A DNA stretch of 64,000 nucleotides from Pectobacterium sp. CFBP8739 (GTDB taxonomy: Bacteria > Pseudomonadota > Gammaproteobacteria > Enterobacterales > Enterobacteriaceae). This document shows positions 27,984 through 36,205 of this stretch, one piece after another. Location of the stretch: contig NZ_JACDRR010000005.1 in NCBI RefSeq assembly GCF_013449375.1, positions 39,074 to 103,073 of the forward strand, given 5' to 3'. Under the pieces are notes generated by a model that was not told the DNA's origin, searched no databases, and was given only the letters and a program-made list of their open reading frames with translations. Positions within the stretch are counted from its first letter, which is position 1; each line of letters opens with the position of its first letter. The translations under genes and the position numbers were made by a program.

Positions 27984-28505
27984 ATGAAAAATTCGACTCG
28001 CGAATACGATGCGGTGGATGCCATTTTGGAACAGTGGCGACGTGAACGTCCTGACTTGGATGCCAGCCCGATGGGGCCGATTGGTCGTTTGGGACGATGT
28101 GCGCTGCTTCTGGAACAGTGTCTGGAATCCTGTTTCTCCAGATTTGACCTGAGCAGTTGGGAATTTGATATGCTGGCGACGCTGCGGCGTGCGGGGGCGC
28201 CGCATTGCCTGAGCCCGACTGAACTGTTTTCTGCATTAATGGTGACGTCAGGCACCATGACTCACCGACTCAAACGCCTTGAAACGCGCGGATTTATCGA
28301 ACGCGTGCAAAACGAACAGGATGCGCGCAGCATGCTGGTGCAACTCACCAACACGGGGCTTGAACTGATTAACCGTGCCGTGGAAGCACACATTGAGAAC
28401 GAGCGTCAGGTGCTCTCGGTACTGCCTGCCGATGTGTTGGCTGCGCTTGATGCTAACCTCGCGGCGCTACTGCACGGGCTGGAAAACCATAACAAGGGGA
28501 ACTGA
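27984..28505 (+). CDS. MarR-family regulator, PecS-like
   Basis: 173 residues. PecS-type N-terminus (IVEQWRRERPDLD-like: AILEQWRRERPDLDASPMGPIGRLGRCALLLEQ) and the winged helix (SSWEFDMLATLRRAGAPHCLSPTELFSALMVTSGTMTHRLKRLETRGFIERV). PecS in Dickeya represses virulence and pigment genes and its own locus, and releases DNA on oxidation or urate binding. Several Cys residues lie near 32-45, but identity of a redox Cys is unproven. An OsmC-like gene follows by 3 bp, hinting at peroxide-linked control. Confidence 0.78.
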   Translation: MKNSTREYDAVDAILEQWRRERPDLDASPMGPIGRLGRCALLLEQCLESCFSRFDLSSWEFDMLATLRRAGAPHCLSPTELFSALMVTSGTMTHRLKRLETRGFIERVQNEQDARSMLVQLTNTGLELINRAVEAHIENERQVLSVLPADVLAALDANLAALLHGLENHNKGN

Positions 28506-28508
28506 ACC

Positions 28509-28985
28509 ATGTCTGAATACCATGCGTCAATTTGCTGGCAGCGCGATGGGCAAGATTTTATTGATAACCGCTACAGCCGACTGCACCAGTGGCAGTTTGA
28601 CGGAGGCATTACGCTGCGTGCCTCGTCATCACCGCATGTTGTGCCGCTGCCTTTTTCACGGGAAGATGCGGTCGATCCTGAAGAGGCGTTGGTGGCCTCG
28701 CTGTCCAGTTGCCATATGCTGTGGTTCCTGTCGATCGCGGCCAAAAAACGCTTCTGCGTCGATGATTATCAGGACCACGCGGTAGGAACCATGGGCGTGA
28801 ATGCAGCGGGAAAAACGGCGATGTTGGATGTCACGTTGCGTCCGCAGGTGACATTCAGCGGCGAAAAACAGCCTACCGCCGAGCAATACGCCCAGTTGCA
28901 CGAACTGGCGCATGATGCCTGCTACATCGCCCATTCGGTGAACTTCCCCGTGAACTGCGAACCGACGTTAGGAGCAAACCGCTGA
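28509..28985 (+). CDS. OsmC/Ohr-family peroxiredoxin-like protein
   Basis: 158 residues with both family cysteines: ALVASLSSCHMLWFLSIAAKK (Cys near 67) and LAHDACYIAHSVNFPV (Cys near 138). These proteins reduce organic hydroperoxides through a Cys pair. It is co-directional with the MarR gene, with a 3-bp gap, so probably co-transcribed. It is closer to the OsmC branch (YhfA/OsmC type) than to classic Ohr. The hairpin at 29030-29063 ends the operon. Confidence 0.82.
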   Translation: MSEYHASICWQRDGQDFIDNRYSRLHQWQFDGGITLRASSSPHVVPLPFSREDAVDPEEALVASLSSCHMLWFLSIAAKKRFCVDDYQDHAVGTMGVNAAGKTAMLDVTLRPQVTFSGEKQPTAEQYAQLHELAHDACYIAHSVNFPVNCEPTLGANR

Positions 28986-29029
28986 GCTTAGCGGGGGGAG
29001 GACGCAGACAGCAATGCGAGCCGTACAGT

Positions 29030-29063
29030 ATCACCGCCCGATGCGTTGAGCTCGGGCAGTGAT
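29030..29063. terminator. Bidirectional hairpin between convergent genes
   Basis: ATCACCGCCCGA (29030-29041) pairs with TCGGGCAGTGAT (29052-29063), 12 bp with one mismatch, between the OsmC gene and the minus-strand aldolase-family gene. Confidence 0.55.
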
Positions 29064-29083
29064 CGATGATGCTCAGCCGTGCA

Positions 29084-30226
29084 TCACCATCCGGTAATGC
29101 GCTGCCAGGTTTCCTGCTCATGCGTATTGGTTTTCAATACCTGATAATGTTGATGCATCGCAGCCGTCGCACAGGCATGGTTAGGCAGTATCCGCAACCG
29201 TGTGCCGACGGGGAAATTGTCGACTGAAAGCCCACTGTCGGCGAGTAGCACGATGATGCCATGCTCCTGATTCGTGATCGTCACGCAGAGGTCGTGGTAA
29301 GGGCTGCCATAGAGATCGCACACCAGCCCGTAACCGTAATCTTTTGTCTGAGAAGCGGTGCCGCGATCGCGGGAAAGCGCCATCCAGCCGGCATCGATAA
29401 ACACCCAACCTTTTTCACGATTATGCCCAATCACGGTGCTGACAACCGACAGGGCAATATCGTCGAGTGAACAGACTCCGACATTTTTCATCACCAGATC
29501 GAATGTGGTGAAAACGCCTGCTCTGACCTCGGTGATGCCTGTTAAATCCTCGGCAAAGTGCGCCGTCGGCGTGGCCCCGACGCTGAGCACGGGGCAGGCA
29601 ATTCCCAGCGCGCGCACTCGCTGTCCGGCGGTGTTAATGGCTTTGCATTCGGCACGCGCGGCTGCCCTGATCGCCTCGTCCGTACGGCAGGCGTACGATT
29701 CTCCCGCGTGTGCCAGCAGGCCGGTGAGCGTCGCGCCGTTGCCGTCGATCTGTTGTGCCAGCTCAAGTAATGCGTCGCTTTCCGGTGGGATGCCACCGCG
29801 ATGCCCGTCACAGTCGATCTCAATAAAGACCGAAAACGTTACGTTGTTGGCGCAGGCAAAGTCAGTCACCGCCTGAGCCTGTTCTGCGCTATCCAGCAGA
29901 ATATGAATATCCACGCCTTTGCGGATTAAGCTGGCGATACGCGGCAGCTTGTGAGGGGCGATCCCTACGGCATAGAGCAGATTGGTATAACCGGCGGCGG
30001 CAAAGGCTTCCGCTTCTGCCAACGTCGAAACCGTCGCGGGTGACGTCGCGTCTTTGAGCAGATAGCGACCGGCTTCAATTGAGCGGAGCGTTTTAAGATG
30101 TGGTCGAACTCGGCTGCCCAACACTTCCGTTCGTTGATAAAGTCTGTCTATATTGCGTTGAAAACGGAACTCATCAATGAGCAAAAAAGGGGTTTCCAGC
30201 GCGTTAAGCCACTCAGCATTGTTCAT
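29084..30226 (-). CDS. D-threonine aldolase/DSD1-fold PLP enzyme, BhcC-like
   Basis: 380 residues. The alanine-racemase-like barrel has the PLP lysine in RVRPHLKTLRS (near 45). Downstream are EIDCDGHRGGIP, LLAHAGESYAC and SVGATPTAH. The C-terminal zinc site His-x-Cys is at LPNHACATAAMH. This fold covers D-threonine aldolase, D-serine dehydratase, D-threo-3-hydroxyaspartate dehydratase and BhcC (beta-hydroxyaspartate aldolase, giving glyoxylate and glycine). The two upstream genes make a hydroxyaspartate substrate the best guess. It overlaps the OCD-family gene by 4 bp (ATGA), so the products work together or sequentially. Confidence 0.75.
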   Translation of the reverse strand: MNNAEWLNALETPFLLIDEFRFQRNIDRLYQRTEVLGSRVRPHLKTLRSIEAGRYLLKDATSPATVSTLAEAEAFAAAGYTNLLYAVGIAPHKLPRIASLIRKGVDIHILLDSAEQAQAVTDFACANNVTFSVFIEIDCDGHRGGIPPESDALLELAQQIDGNGATLTGLLAHAGESYACRTDEAIRAAARAECKAINTAGQRVRALGIACPVLSVGATPTAHFAEDLTGITEVRAGVFTTFDLVMKNVGVCSLDDIALSVVSTVIGHNREKGWVFIDAGWMALSRDRGTASQTKDYGYGLVCDLYGSPYHDLCVTITNQEHGIIVLLADSGLSVDNFPVGTRLRILPNHACATAAMHQHYQVLKTNTHEQETWQRITGW

Positions 30227-31164
30227 TTTATTCCCCCCATGTTTTTAGCCTGCTGCCAGGCCGCAAGAATGCGCTGGCCGATATATAAGTCCTGAACGGA
30301 CAAACCGGAACTGTCAAACACGGTGATGTCGTCCGGCGTTTGTCGTCCCGCTGCACGCGCGCTAATCACGTCGCCGATAGCGGTCAGCGTGACCTGAGCT
30401 GAGGCATGCTGGAAGTCACCGATCATTCGGGACTGGGACGGCAGATCGCAAAACAGGCGGCTAGTGGTAAATAGCTCGGGCGGCAGTTCCTGCTTGCCGA
30501 CGGCGTCCGATCCCATGCTGACGACGTGCGTTCCGGCGTTAACCCACTCGGCGTTAAACAGCGGCGCGCGTGAGGGTGTTGCGGTTACGATGATATCCGC
30601 TGCACGGCACGCGCTTTCGGCATCGCTGACTCGCGCATCCAGTCCTGCTGCCTTGAATTCTTTCGCCATCTCTGCGGATTTGCGGCTATCGCGCCCGACA
30701 ATCAGCACGGTACGAATGGGGCGTATTCTTGCCAGCGCGGCGCACTCATAGCGAGCCTGATTGCCGGTGCCGAACACGGCCAAAACGGCGGCATCAGACC
30801 TTGCCAGCAAATCGGCGGCAACGGCATTGGCGGCGGCGGTACGAAAGGCGTTCACCTTTCCGGCTTCAATCGCGACAGCGATTCTCCCGATTTGTTGATC
30901 GAACAGCAAAATCAAGGAATTATGACGCGGCAGCCCGTTAGCAGGGTTTCCCGGCCAGAATGAACCGACTTTTAGTCCCGCGAGTTCATGGGTTGCTGAG
31001 GCCTTGATGCTGAAAGTGTTACCCGCATCGGAACCGTGCCCGTGCACCACGGGGAAACTGCGTGCTTCCGGTTCGCTGGCGGCGAGCAGGGCTTCACGAA
31101 TGGCATCATAAGCCAGTTCATGGCTGATAAGTGCCGCTGATTCTGCTTCAGAAATAAAAATCAT
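30223..31164 (-). CDS. Ornithine cyclodeaminase/mu-crystallin family imine reductase, BhcD/EutC-like
   Basis: 313 residues. The Rossmann motif is AVFGTGNQARYECAALARIRPI (near 125-145). Family landmarks FSIKASATHELAGLKVGSFWPGN, AIEAGKVNAFRTAAANAVAADLLA and SMGSDAVGKQELPPELF are present. Relatives deaminate ornithine, reduce pyrroline-type imines or, as BhcD, reduce iminosuccinate to aspartate. Next to a hydroxyaspartate-type dehydratase, iminosuccinate reduction is the most economical reading. DauB (arginine dehydrogenase) is an alternative because the regulator is DauR-like. Confidence 0.75.
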   Translation of the reverse strand: MIFISEAESAALISHELAYDAIREALLAASEPEARSFPVVHGHGSDAGNTFSIKASATHELAGLKVGSFWPGNPANGLPRHNSLILLFDQQIGRIAVAIEAGKVNAFRTAAANAVAADLLARSDAAVLAVFGTGNQARYECAALARIRPIRTVLIVGRDSRKSAEMAKEFKAAGLDARVSDAESACRAADIIVTATPSRAPLFNAEWVNAGTHVVSMGSDAVGKQELPPELFTTSRLFCDLPSQSRMIGDFQHASAQVTLTAIGDVISARAAGRQTPDDITVFDSSGLSVQDLYIGQRILAAWQQAKNMGGIK

Positions 31165-31173
31165 CGTTTTCCC

Positions 31174-32148
31174 CTAGGCATTGCCAGTCAGAAATGCACC
31201 GTAGCGGCTGATATCGACATTCCCACCGCTGATAATAATGCCGATGCGTTTGCCGCGTAGTGAGTCTCTGAGATTACGTGCCGCCGCAAAGCTGAGGCAG
31301 CCCGTCGGTTCGACGACGATCTTCATGCGTTCGGCGTAAAACCGCATCGTGTCAATCAGCTCGTCATCCGTCACGGTCAGAATATCGTCGACGTTTTGGC
31401 GAATGAGGGCGAAGGGGTAGCGGCCGAGTTGCTGTATTTGTGCGCCATCGGCAATGGTTTGCGGTGTGTCGATATGCACGATATGACCACTGCGAAGCGA
31501 TTGCTGCCCATCGTTGCCTGCGAGGGGTTCAACACCATAAATCAGGCAATGTGGAGACAACTGACGGGCGGAAAGTGCGGATCCCGCCAGCAGCCCCCCA
31601 CCACCTACGCAGACGAACAAAGCATCCAATTCGCCTGTCTCTTCCAATAGCTCTTTCACCACTGTTCCTTGTCCGGCAATAACGTGCAGGTGATCGAAAG
31701 GGGGAATGAGCGTCAGGCCATGCTTTTTCGCCAAATCGTTACCGATCTGCTCACGATCTTCAGTGTACCGATTGTATTGCACCACGTTGCCACCGTAGCC
31801 CCGTGTTGCGGCGATCTTTATCGCGGGGGCATCGTGCGGCATGACAATCGTTGCGGGAATGCCGAGTAATTTGGCGGCCAGCGCAATCGCCTGCGCATGG
31901 TTACCGGAAGAGAAAGTGACCACGCCAGCCGCTTTTTGCGCGTCAGTGAATTGTAATAAGGCATTCATGGCGCCACGAAACTTAAATGCGCCTGTACGCT
32001 GGAAGTTTTCACACTTGAAGAAAACCTCTGCGCCGAACGCGTCATTGACCGTGCGTGATGTCATCACCGGCGTTTTATTGGCATAGCCAGCAATACGTTC
32101 CGCTGCGGCTACCACATCGTCGAAGGTAGGAAGGCGTAAGTCGTTCAT
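31174..32148 (-). CDS. Serine/threonine dehydratase family, 3-hydroxyaspartate ammonia-lyase-like (BhcB/EutB)
   Basis: 324 residues from ATG 32148 (25 residues upstream are unmatched). Fold II PLP enzyme with catalytic Lys in FQRTGAFKFRGAMNAL, SSGNHAQAIALAAKLLG and the glycine loop CVGGGGLLAG. The compact single-domain form and N-terminus (PTFDDVVAAAERIAGYANKTPV) resemble serine racemase and threo-3-hydroxyaspartate ammonia-lyase rather than IlvA. It is first gene of a three-gene minus-strand operon, divergent from a YheO-type regulator; a 23-bp palindrome lies about 85 bp upstream. Confidence 0.8.
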   Translation of the reverse strand: MNDLRLPTFDDVVAAAERIAGYANKTPVMTSRTVNDAFGAEVFFKCENFQRTGAFKFRGAMNALLQFTDAQKAAGVVTFSSGNHAQAIALAAKLLGIPATIVMPHDAPAIKIAATRGYGGNVVQYNRYTEDREQIGNDLAKKHGLTLIPPFDHLHVIAGQGTVVKELLEETGELDALFVCVGGGGLLAGSALSARQLSPHCLIYGVEPLAGNDGQQSLRSGHIVHIDTPQTIADGAQIQQLGRYPFALIRQNVDDILTVTDDELIDTMRFYAERMKIVVEPTGCLSFAAARNLRDSLRGKRIGIIISGGNVDISRYGAFLTGNA

Positions 32149-32418
32149 ATCTAAAAACTCGCTGTTAGTGATTATGAATACCGAGGCCGTTATCCTCGGT
32201 GCTGTCGAATGCCTGATAAACAAAATATATAAAATTAGATAAATTGTCTAATTTGATTTATTTTTAACTTATCGGCCACGTGAGAGGTGTCATGTGCTGC
32301 GGAAAAGGGCGGAATGAGTCCGTGCCACGGGTTAAGGCGCGGTACTAAATCGAATGTACTTACAGTACACTCAGCGCCAGAAAACGCGCTGGCGCAGGTA
32401 TGGGTATGGGAGAGAAAT
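32149..32418. promoter_or_regulatory. Divergent control region with two palindromic operators
   Basis: AAATTAGA-n7-TCTAATTT at 32232-32254 is an 8-bp-arm palindrome upstream of the dehydratase gene. TGTACT-TAC-AGTACA at 32355-32369 is a 6-bp-arm palindrome 50 bp before the regulator gene. A hairpin, GCGCCAG/CTGGCGC (32374-32395), lies in the regulator's leader. Binding by the divergent regulator is inferred. Confidence 0.5.
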
Positions 32419-33042
32419 ATGGCGGCATCTGGAGAAGGTCTGCTGCTGACGCAGTTAGAGGCGATAGCGAAAGGGCTGAGTGAGACGTTCGCGCCATTCT
32501 GTGAAGTGGTCGTGCACGATCTGAAAAACCCAGAACACGCGATACTTTCCATTCACAATAACCTCTCTGGCAGAGAGGTGGGGGCACCTGCGACGGAGCT
32601 GGGCCTTGCCCGCATCGCCTCGCCTGACTTTCCTAATATTTTAGCGAACTACGCCAACCAGTTTGCCGATGGGCGTCCGGTAAAAAGCACCTCGGTCGGC
32701 ATCAAAAATGCGGAAGGTGACTACGTCGCGGCACTGTGCCTAAACGTCGATATGACGCTGTTTCGCGGCATGCAGAATGCGCTGGCACAGTTCACCCAGC
32801 TTGCTTCTGACGCCGTAACCGAGCATCTGGAACCCAACGGCGCGGCGGCGATTAGACAACATATCGACAATTTCGCCGCCCGGCTTGCCACCACGCCACG
32901 GGCGCTAAAAGCACAGGACAGAAAAATCCTGCTTCAGGAGCTGAGAGACAGCGGTCTGCTGGAAGTCAAAAAATCGATGGAAACCATCGCACAACACCTC
33001 GGCGTATCACGGGCGTCGGTGTATTTGTATGCGAAGGATTAA
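32419..33042 (+). CDS. YheO/DauR-family transcriptional regulator
   Basis: 207 residues from ATG 32419 (SD GGGAG just upstream); a longer frame back to 32287 is unlikely to be translated. The N-terminal PAS-like YheO domain is seen (FAPFCEVVVHDLKNPEHAILSIHNNLSGREVGAPATELGL, then YVAALCLNVDMTLFRGM). The C-terminal HTH_22 reads LRDSGLLEVKKSMETIAQHLGVSRASVYLYAKD. DauR of Pseudomonas, in the same family, represses a D-arginine operon that also contains an OCD-family gene. Here it is divergent from the hydroxyaspartate-type operon and probably controls it. Confidence 0.82.
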   Translation: MAASGEGLLLTQLEAIAKGLSETFAPFCEVVVHDLKNPEHAILSIHNNLSGREVGAPATELGLARIASPDFPNILANYANQFADGRPVKSTSVGIKNAEGDYVAALCLNVDMTLFRGMQNALAQFTQLASDAVTEHLEPNGAAAIRQHIDNFAARLATTPRALKAQDRKILLQELRDSGLLEVKKSMETIAQHLGVSRASVYLYAKD

Positions 33043-33269
33043 GGGCGGTGTTTAATGTTAGATTGTTTTGATACGCCAAGTTACTGATATGATAGTGGTT
33101 TAAATAAAATGGTCGCAAACCGGCATGTATACGACCATCAGGCGTTATTTGGCGGGTTTATAAATTGGCCCAATTGCCTCAACTATAGGGTCTTTCTGGC
33201 GCTTAGTTCTTCTGGCAGAGGCTAATATGACAGAAAAAACCTCTTCTTTAGTGGCAGTAATACATTTAA

Positions 33270-34364
33270 TTAATGCGTAATGATGCTATCCAGCGCGCGC
33301 AGGTGCTCTGGCTGCCATGACAGATTGACTTCGGTGCCGGCTTTCCAGTGTGGCTGGATTTCGCTGGCGGGAAGTTTCACCATAAACTGCGCCTGGCCAG
33401 CCACTTCCGTCATCATCCTGACGTGATCGCCCAGATAGATGAACTGCTGAATACGGGCTTTGACGTGCTGCATGCCGTCATCGATGTGAGCCGCGTTGAC
33501 GTGAATACGTTCCGGACGGATGCAGAGCGTGATTTTTCGGCCCGGTGAACTGGGGCGAACTTTCAGCGCGCGTAGCGAGGTGCCATCGTCCAGCGTTGCC
33601 CGATAGAATGCGCCTTCTGCCTCGGCACGCGTGGCAAGCAGCGTATTGTTTTCGCCGATAAACTGCGCCACAAAGGCATTTTCCGGTTTTTCGTAGATAT
33701 CGCTGGGGCTGTCCATCTGTTGAATCACACCGTCGTTGAACACGGCGACGCGGTTCGACATGGTCATGGCTTCGCTCTGGTCGTGAGTCACGTACACCAC
33801 GGTTAGCTCCAGTGACTGATGCAGCTCTTTGATTTCCAACTGCATATGCTCGCGCAGCTGTTTATCCAGCGCGCCTAGCGGTTCGTCCATCAGTACCAAT
33901 TTGGGTTCAAAGACCAGCGCCCGAGCCAACGCGACACGCTGCTGTTGGCCGCCAGACATTTGTGCAGGGTAGCGGTCGGCCAGACTGGTGAGCTTCACAC
34001 GATCCAGTACCCGATCCACTTTCTCTTTGATATCGGCACGGTTCAGGCGACGGATGGACAACGGAAACGCCAGATTCTCTGCCACGGTCATGTGCGGAAA
34101 CAGGGCGTAGTTCTGAAACACCATGCCGATGTCACGCTGATGTGGCGGGAGATGGTGCAACGGTGCATCGCGCAACAGGATTTCCCCCTGCGTCGGGGTT
34201 TCAAACCCAGCGAGCATCATCAAACTGGTGGTTTTTCCCGAGCCGGATGGCCCAAGCAGGGTCAGAAATTCACCTTCACGAATATCCAGATTCAGGTTTT
34301 TGACGATCAGGCGGTCGCCGTCATAGGTCTTCTGAACATTCCTGAAGCTGACATAATTTCTCAT
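33270..34364 (-). CDS. Polyamine-type ABC transporter ATPase (PotA/PotG-like)
   Basis: 364 residues. Walker A LLGPSGSGKTTSLMMLAGF (near 38-56), Q-loop MVFQNYALFPHMTVAENLAFPL, signature MSGGQQQRVALARALV, Walker B PKLVLMDEPLGALD and H-loop VYVTHDQSEAM. The C-terminal TOBE-type domain is about 280-360. The substrate-binding protein and two permeases at 39288-42533 lack their own ATPase gene, so this is their likely energy unit. It is split from them by the gabR-like, gabT and gabD genes and lies on the opposite strand. Confidence 0.85.
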   Translation of the reverse strand: MRNYVSFRNVQKTYDGDRLIVKNLNLDIREGEFLTLLGPSGSGKTTSLMMLAGFETPTQGEILLRDAPLHHLPPHQRDIGMVFQNYALFPHMTVAENLAFPLSIRRLNRADIKEKVDRVLDRVKLTSLADRYPAQMSGGQQQRVALARALVFEPKLVLMDEPLGALDKQLREHMQLEIKELHQSLELTVVYVTHDQSEAMTMSNRVAVFNDGVIQQMDSPSDIYEKPENAFVAQFIGENNTLLATRAEAEGAFYRATLDDGTSLRALKVRPSSPGRKITLCIRPERIHVNAAHIDDGMQHVKARIQQFIYLGDHVRMMTEVAGQAQFMVKLPASEIQPHWKAGTEVNLSWQPEHLRALDSIITH

Positions 34365-34558
34365 TTTTTCACTCTCCGGCAGTCACTGTTATTCATAAGA
34401 ATGCATAAACCATGCCGGATGCTTCGCAAGCAGAAAATACCGTGCTGTGACAAGCTAAAATGCGTTAATTCATCACAATGGGTGCCCCGTCATGGGGCGT
34501 GTTGGTATCGAATGGCACCGTGGCGGTGCGAATGAGTGGGTATGAAAATGAGATGCGG

Positions 34559-36052
34559 TCAGGCCGTCGGATGAGACGTATTCCGCGCTTGAATACAGGC
34601 CACAATCACCGCGAACGCTTGTGTCATTTGCTCTTCTTCCACGCTGGCGTAACCCAGCAGTAAACCACGCTGCTGAGTGGGTTGCAGGTAGTAACTGGAA
34701 AGCGGTTTAACCATCACGCCACGGCGCAAGATCGCGGCGCTCAGCACAACATCGTCGATGTGGGAAGGCAGGCTGAGCAGCATATGTAGCCCAGCGTTGC
34801 TGTTATCCCCGACGTAATCCGCCCCCAGATGCTGCTCAATCAACGACGTCAAGAGTGCGCGGCGTCTGGCATACAGCAGGCGCATACGGCGGATATGTGC
34901 AGCGTAGTGGCCTTCGCGGATAAACTGTGCGAGCGTCGCCTGCGTGAGCCAGTGCCCGCCGCGGTAAAGCTCAGAATGGGCTGTCTTCAGCGACGTTGCC
35001 AGCAGCGGCGGCAGTACCATGTAGCTGACGCGCAGGCCGGGGTAGAGCGTTTTGCTGAATGTACCGATGTAGATCACCGGCGACTGCGTTTGTAGCCCTT
35101 GCAGCGCGGGGATCGGACTGCCGGAGAAGCGGAACTCGCTGTCGTAGTCATCTTCCACAACCCAGCAACCGTGCTCCTGCGCCAGTGCCAGCAGCCGTTG
35201 ACGTCGTGTCAGACTCATCACCGCGCCCAGTGGATATTGATGTGACGGCGTCACGCAAATCAGGCGCGGGATGGCATCGGGCGCAAGCGTTTCCGGCGGT
35301 GCCAGCCCTTGTTCATCGACATCGACAGGGGCGACACGCAGGCCGTTAATCGTCAGGACATTGCGAATTCCCCAATAGCAGGGATCTTCAATCCATGCCA
35401 AATCACCGGGGTTGCACAGCATTTTAGCCAGCAGATCCATCGCCTGATGGGTGCCTTCAGTAATCAGAATCTGTTCCGGCGTGCACTCAACGGAGCGGGC
35501 GACGCGCAGGTAATCCACCAGGGCGAGTTGCAGCTCGGGGCAACCGCCAATCGGCGAATAGGAGAGCTGTTCGGGGCGAACACGCTTCGTCAGGCGCGTT
35601 TGAATGCGTCGCCATAGGTCGTGAGGAAAGCTGGCGATATCCGGAATACCCGGCATAAACGCCCCCCATTGTCGGGCGGAGGCACCGGCATAACCCAGCA
35701 GATGCATACCGCGACGCGAAAGCTCATGTTTAGGCTCACGCACGTCGCCCGCCTTGGTACTGTCCACGGGCTGCATATTGCCATCGGGCAACTGTTCCGT
35801 AACGAAGGTTCCGCTGCCTTTACGCGCGTCAATATAGCCTTCAGCCAGTAGCTGTTCATAAGCCGTCAGCACGGTATTGCGCGACAACGACAACTGTTGT
35901 GCCAGATCGCGCGACGACGGCAGGCGCTCGCCAGCGGCAATCGCGCCATCGAGAATCGCGAGCCGAATGCAGTCATATAAACGTTTGTTTAGCGCACCGT
36001 CGTGCTGGTCGGCTAAACGCTGAAGCAATAAGTCAGTCAGAAGTGAGCGCAA
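34559..36052 (-). CDS. MocR/GabR-family PLP-dependent regulator
   Basis: About 497 residues. N-terminal GntR winged helix (LYDCIRLAILDGAIAAGERLPSSRDLAQQLSLSRNTVLTAYEQLLAEGYIDARKGSGTFV). C-terminal aminotransferase-I fold with the PLP lysine in YIGTFSKTLYPGLRVSYMV. GabR members bind GABA and PLP and activate gabTD, which lies divergently here. The start is TTG at 36052, after AAGGA with a 7-bp gap; TTG 36067 is the longer alternative but would leave a leader of about 15 nt after the TATAAT at 36088-36093. Confidence 0.85.
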   Translation of the reverse strand: MRSLLTDLLLQRLADQHDGALNKRLYDCIRLAILDGAIAAGERLPSSRDLAQQLSLSRNTVLTAYEQLLAEGYIDARKGSGTFVTEQLPDGNMQPVDSTKAGDVREPKHELSRRGMHLLGYAGASARQWGAFMPGIPDIASFPHDLWRRIQTRLTKRVRPEQLSYSPIGGCPELQLALVDYLRVARSVECTPEQILITEGTHQAMDLLAKMLCNPGDLAWIEDPCYWGIRNVLTINGLRVAPVDVDEQGLAPPETLAPDAIPRLICVTPSHQYPLGAVMSLTRRQRLLALAQEHGCWVVEDDYDSEFRFSGSPIPALQGLQTQSPVIYIGTFSKTLYPGLRVSYMVLPPLLATSLKTAHSELYRGGHWLTQATLAQFIREGHYAAHIRRMRLLYARRRALLTSLIEQHLGADYVGDNSNAGLHMLLSLPSHIDDVVLSAAILRRGVMVKPLSSYYLQPTQQRGLLLGYASVEEEQMTQAFAVIVACIQARNTSHPTA

Positions 36053-36205
36053 AAGTGGATCCTTCAAATATTCAAAACTGGCACTGGATTATAGAACCAT
36101 CTCGGGTCTAAATGACATCATCATCTTGCAACTACACTAACCGTTACCGTTCGACTCATCCTCGTTCAACGACTAACCGATGTGTTTGGGATACCGGAGC
36201 AGACC
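36053..36205. promoter_or_regulatory. gabR/gabT divergent promoter region
   Basis: On the minus strand a consensus -10 TATAAT (36088-36093) serves the regulator gene. On the plus strand the same stretch has closely spaced ACTGG direct repeats (36076-36087 region), the kind of repeat GabR-type proteins bind. An SD GGAG (36196-36199) precedes the gabT ATG. Confidence 0.5.
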
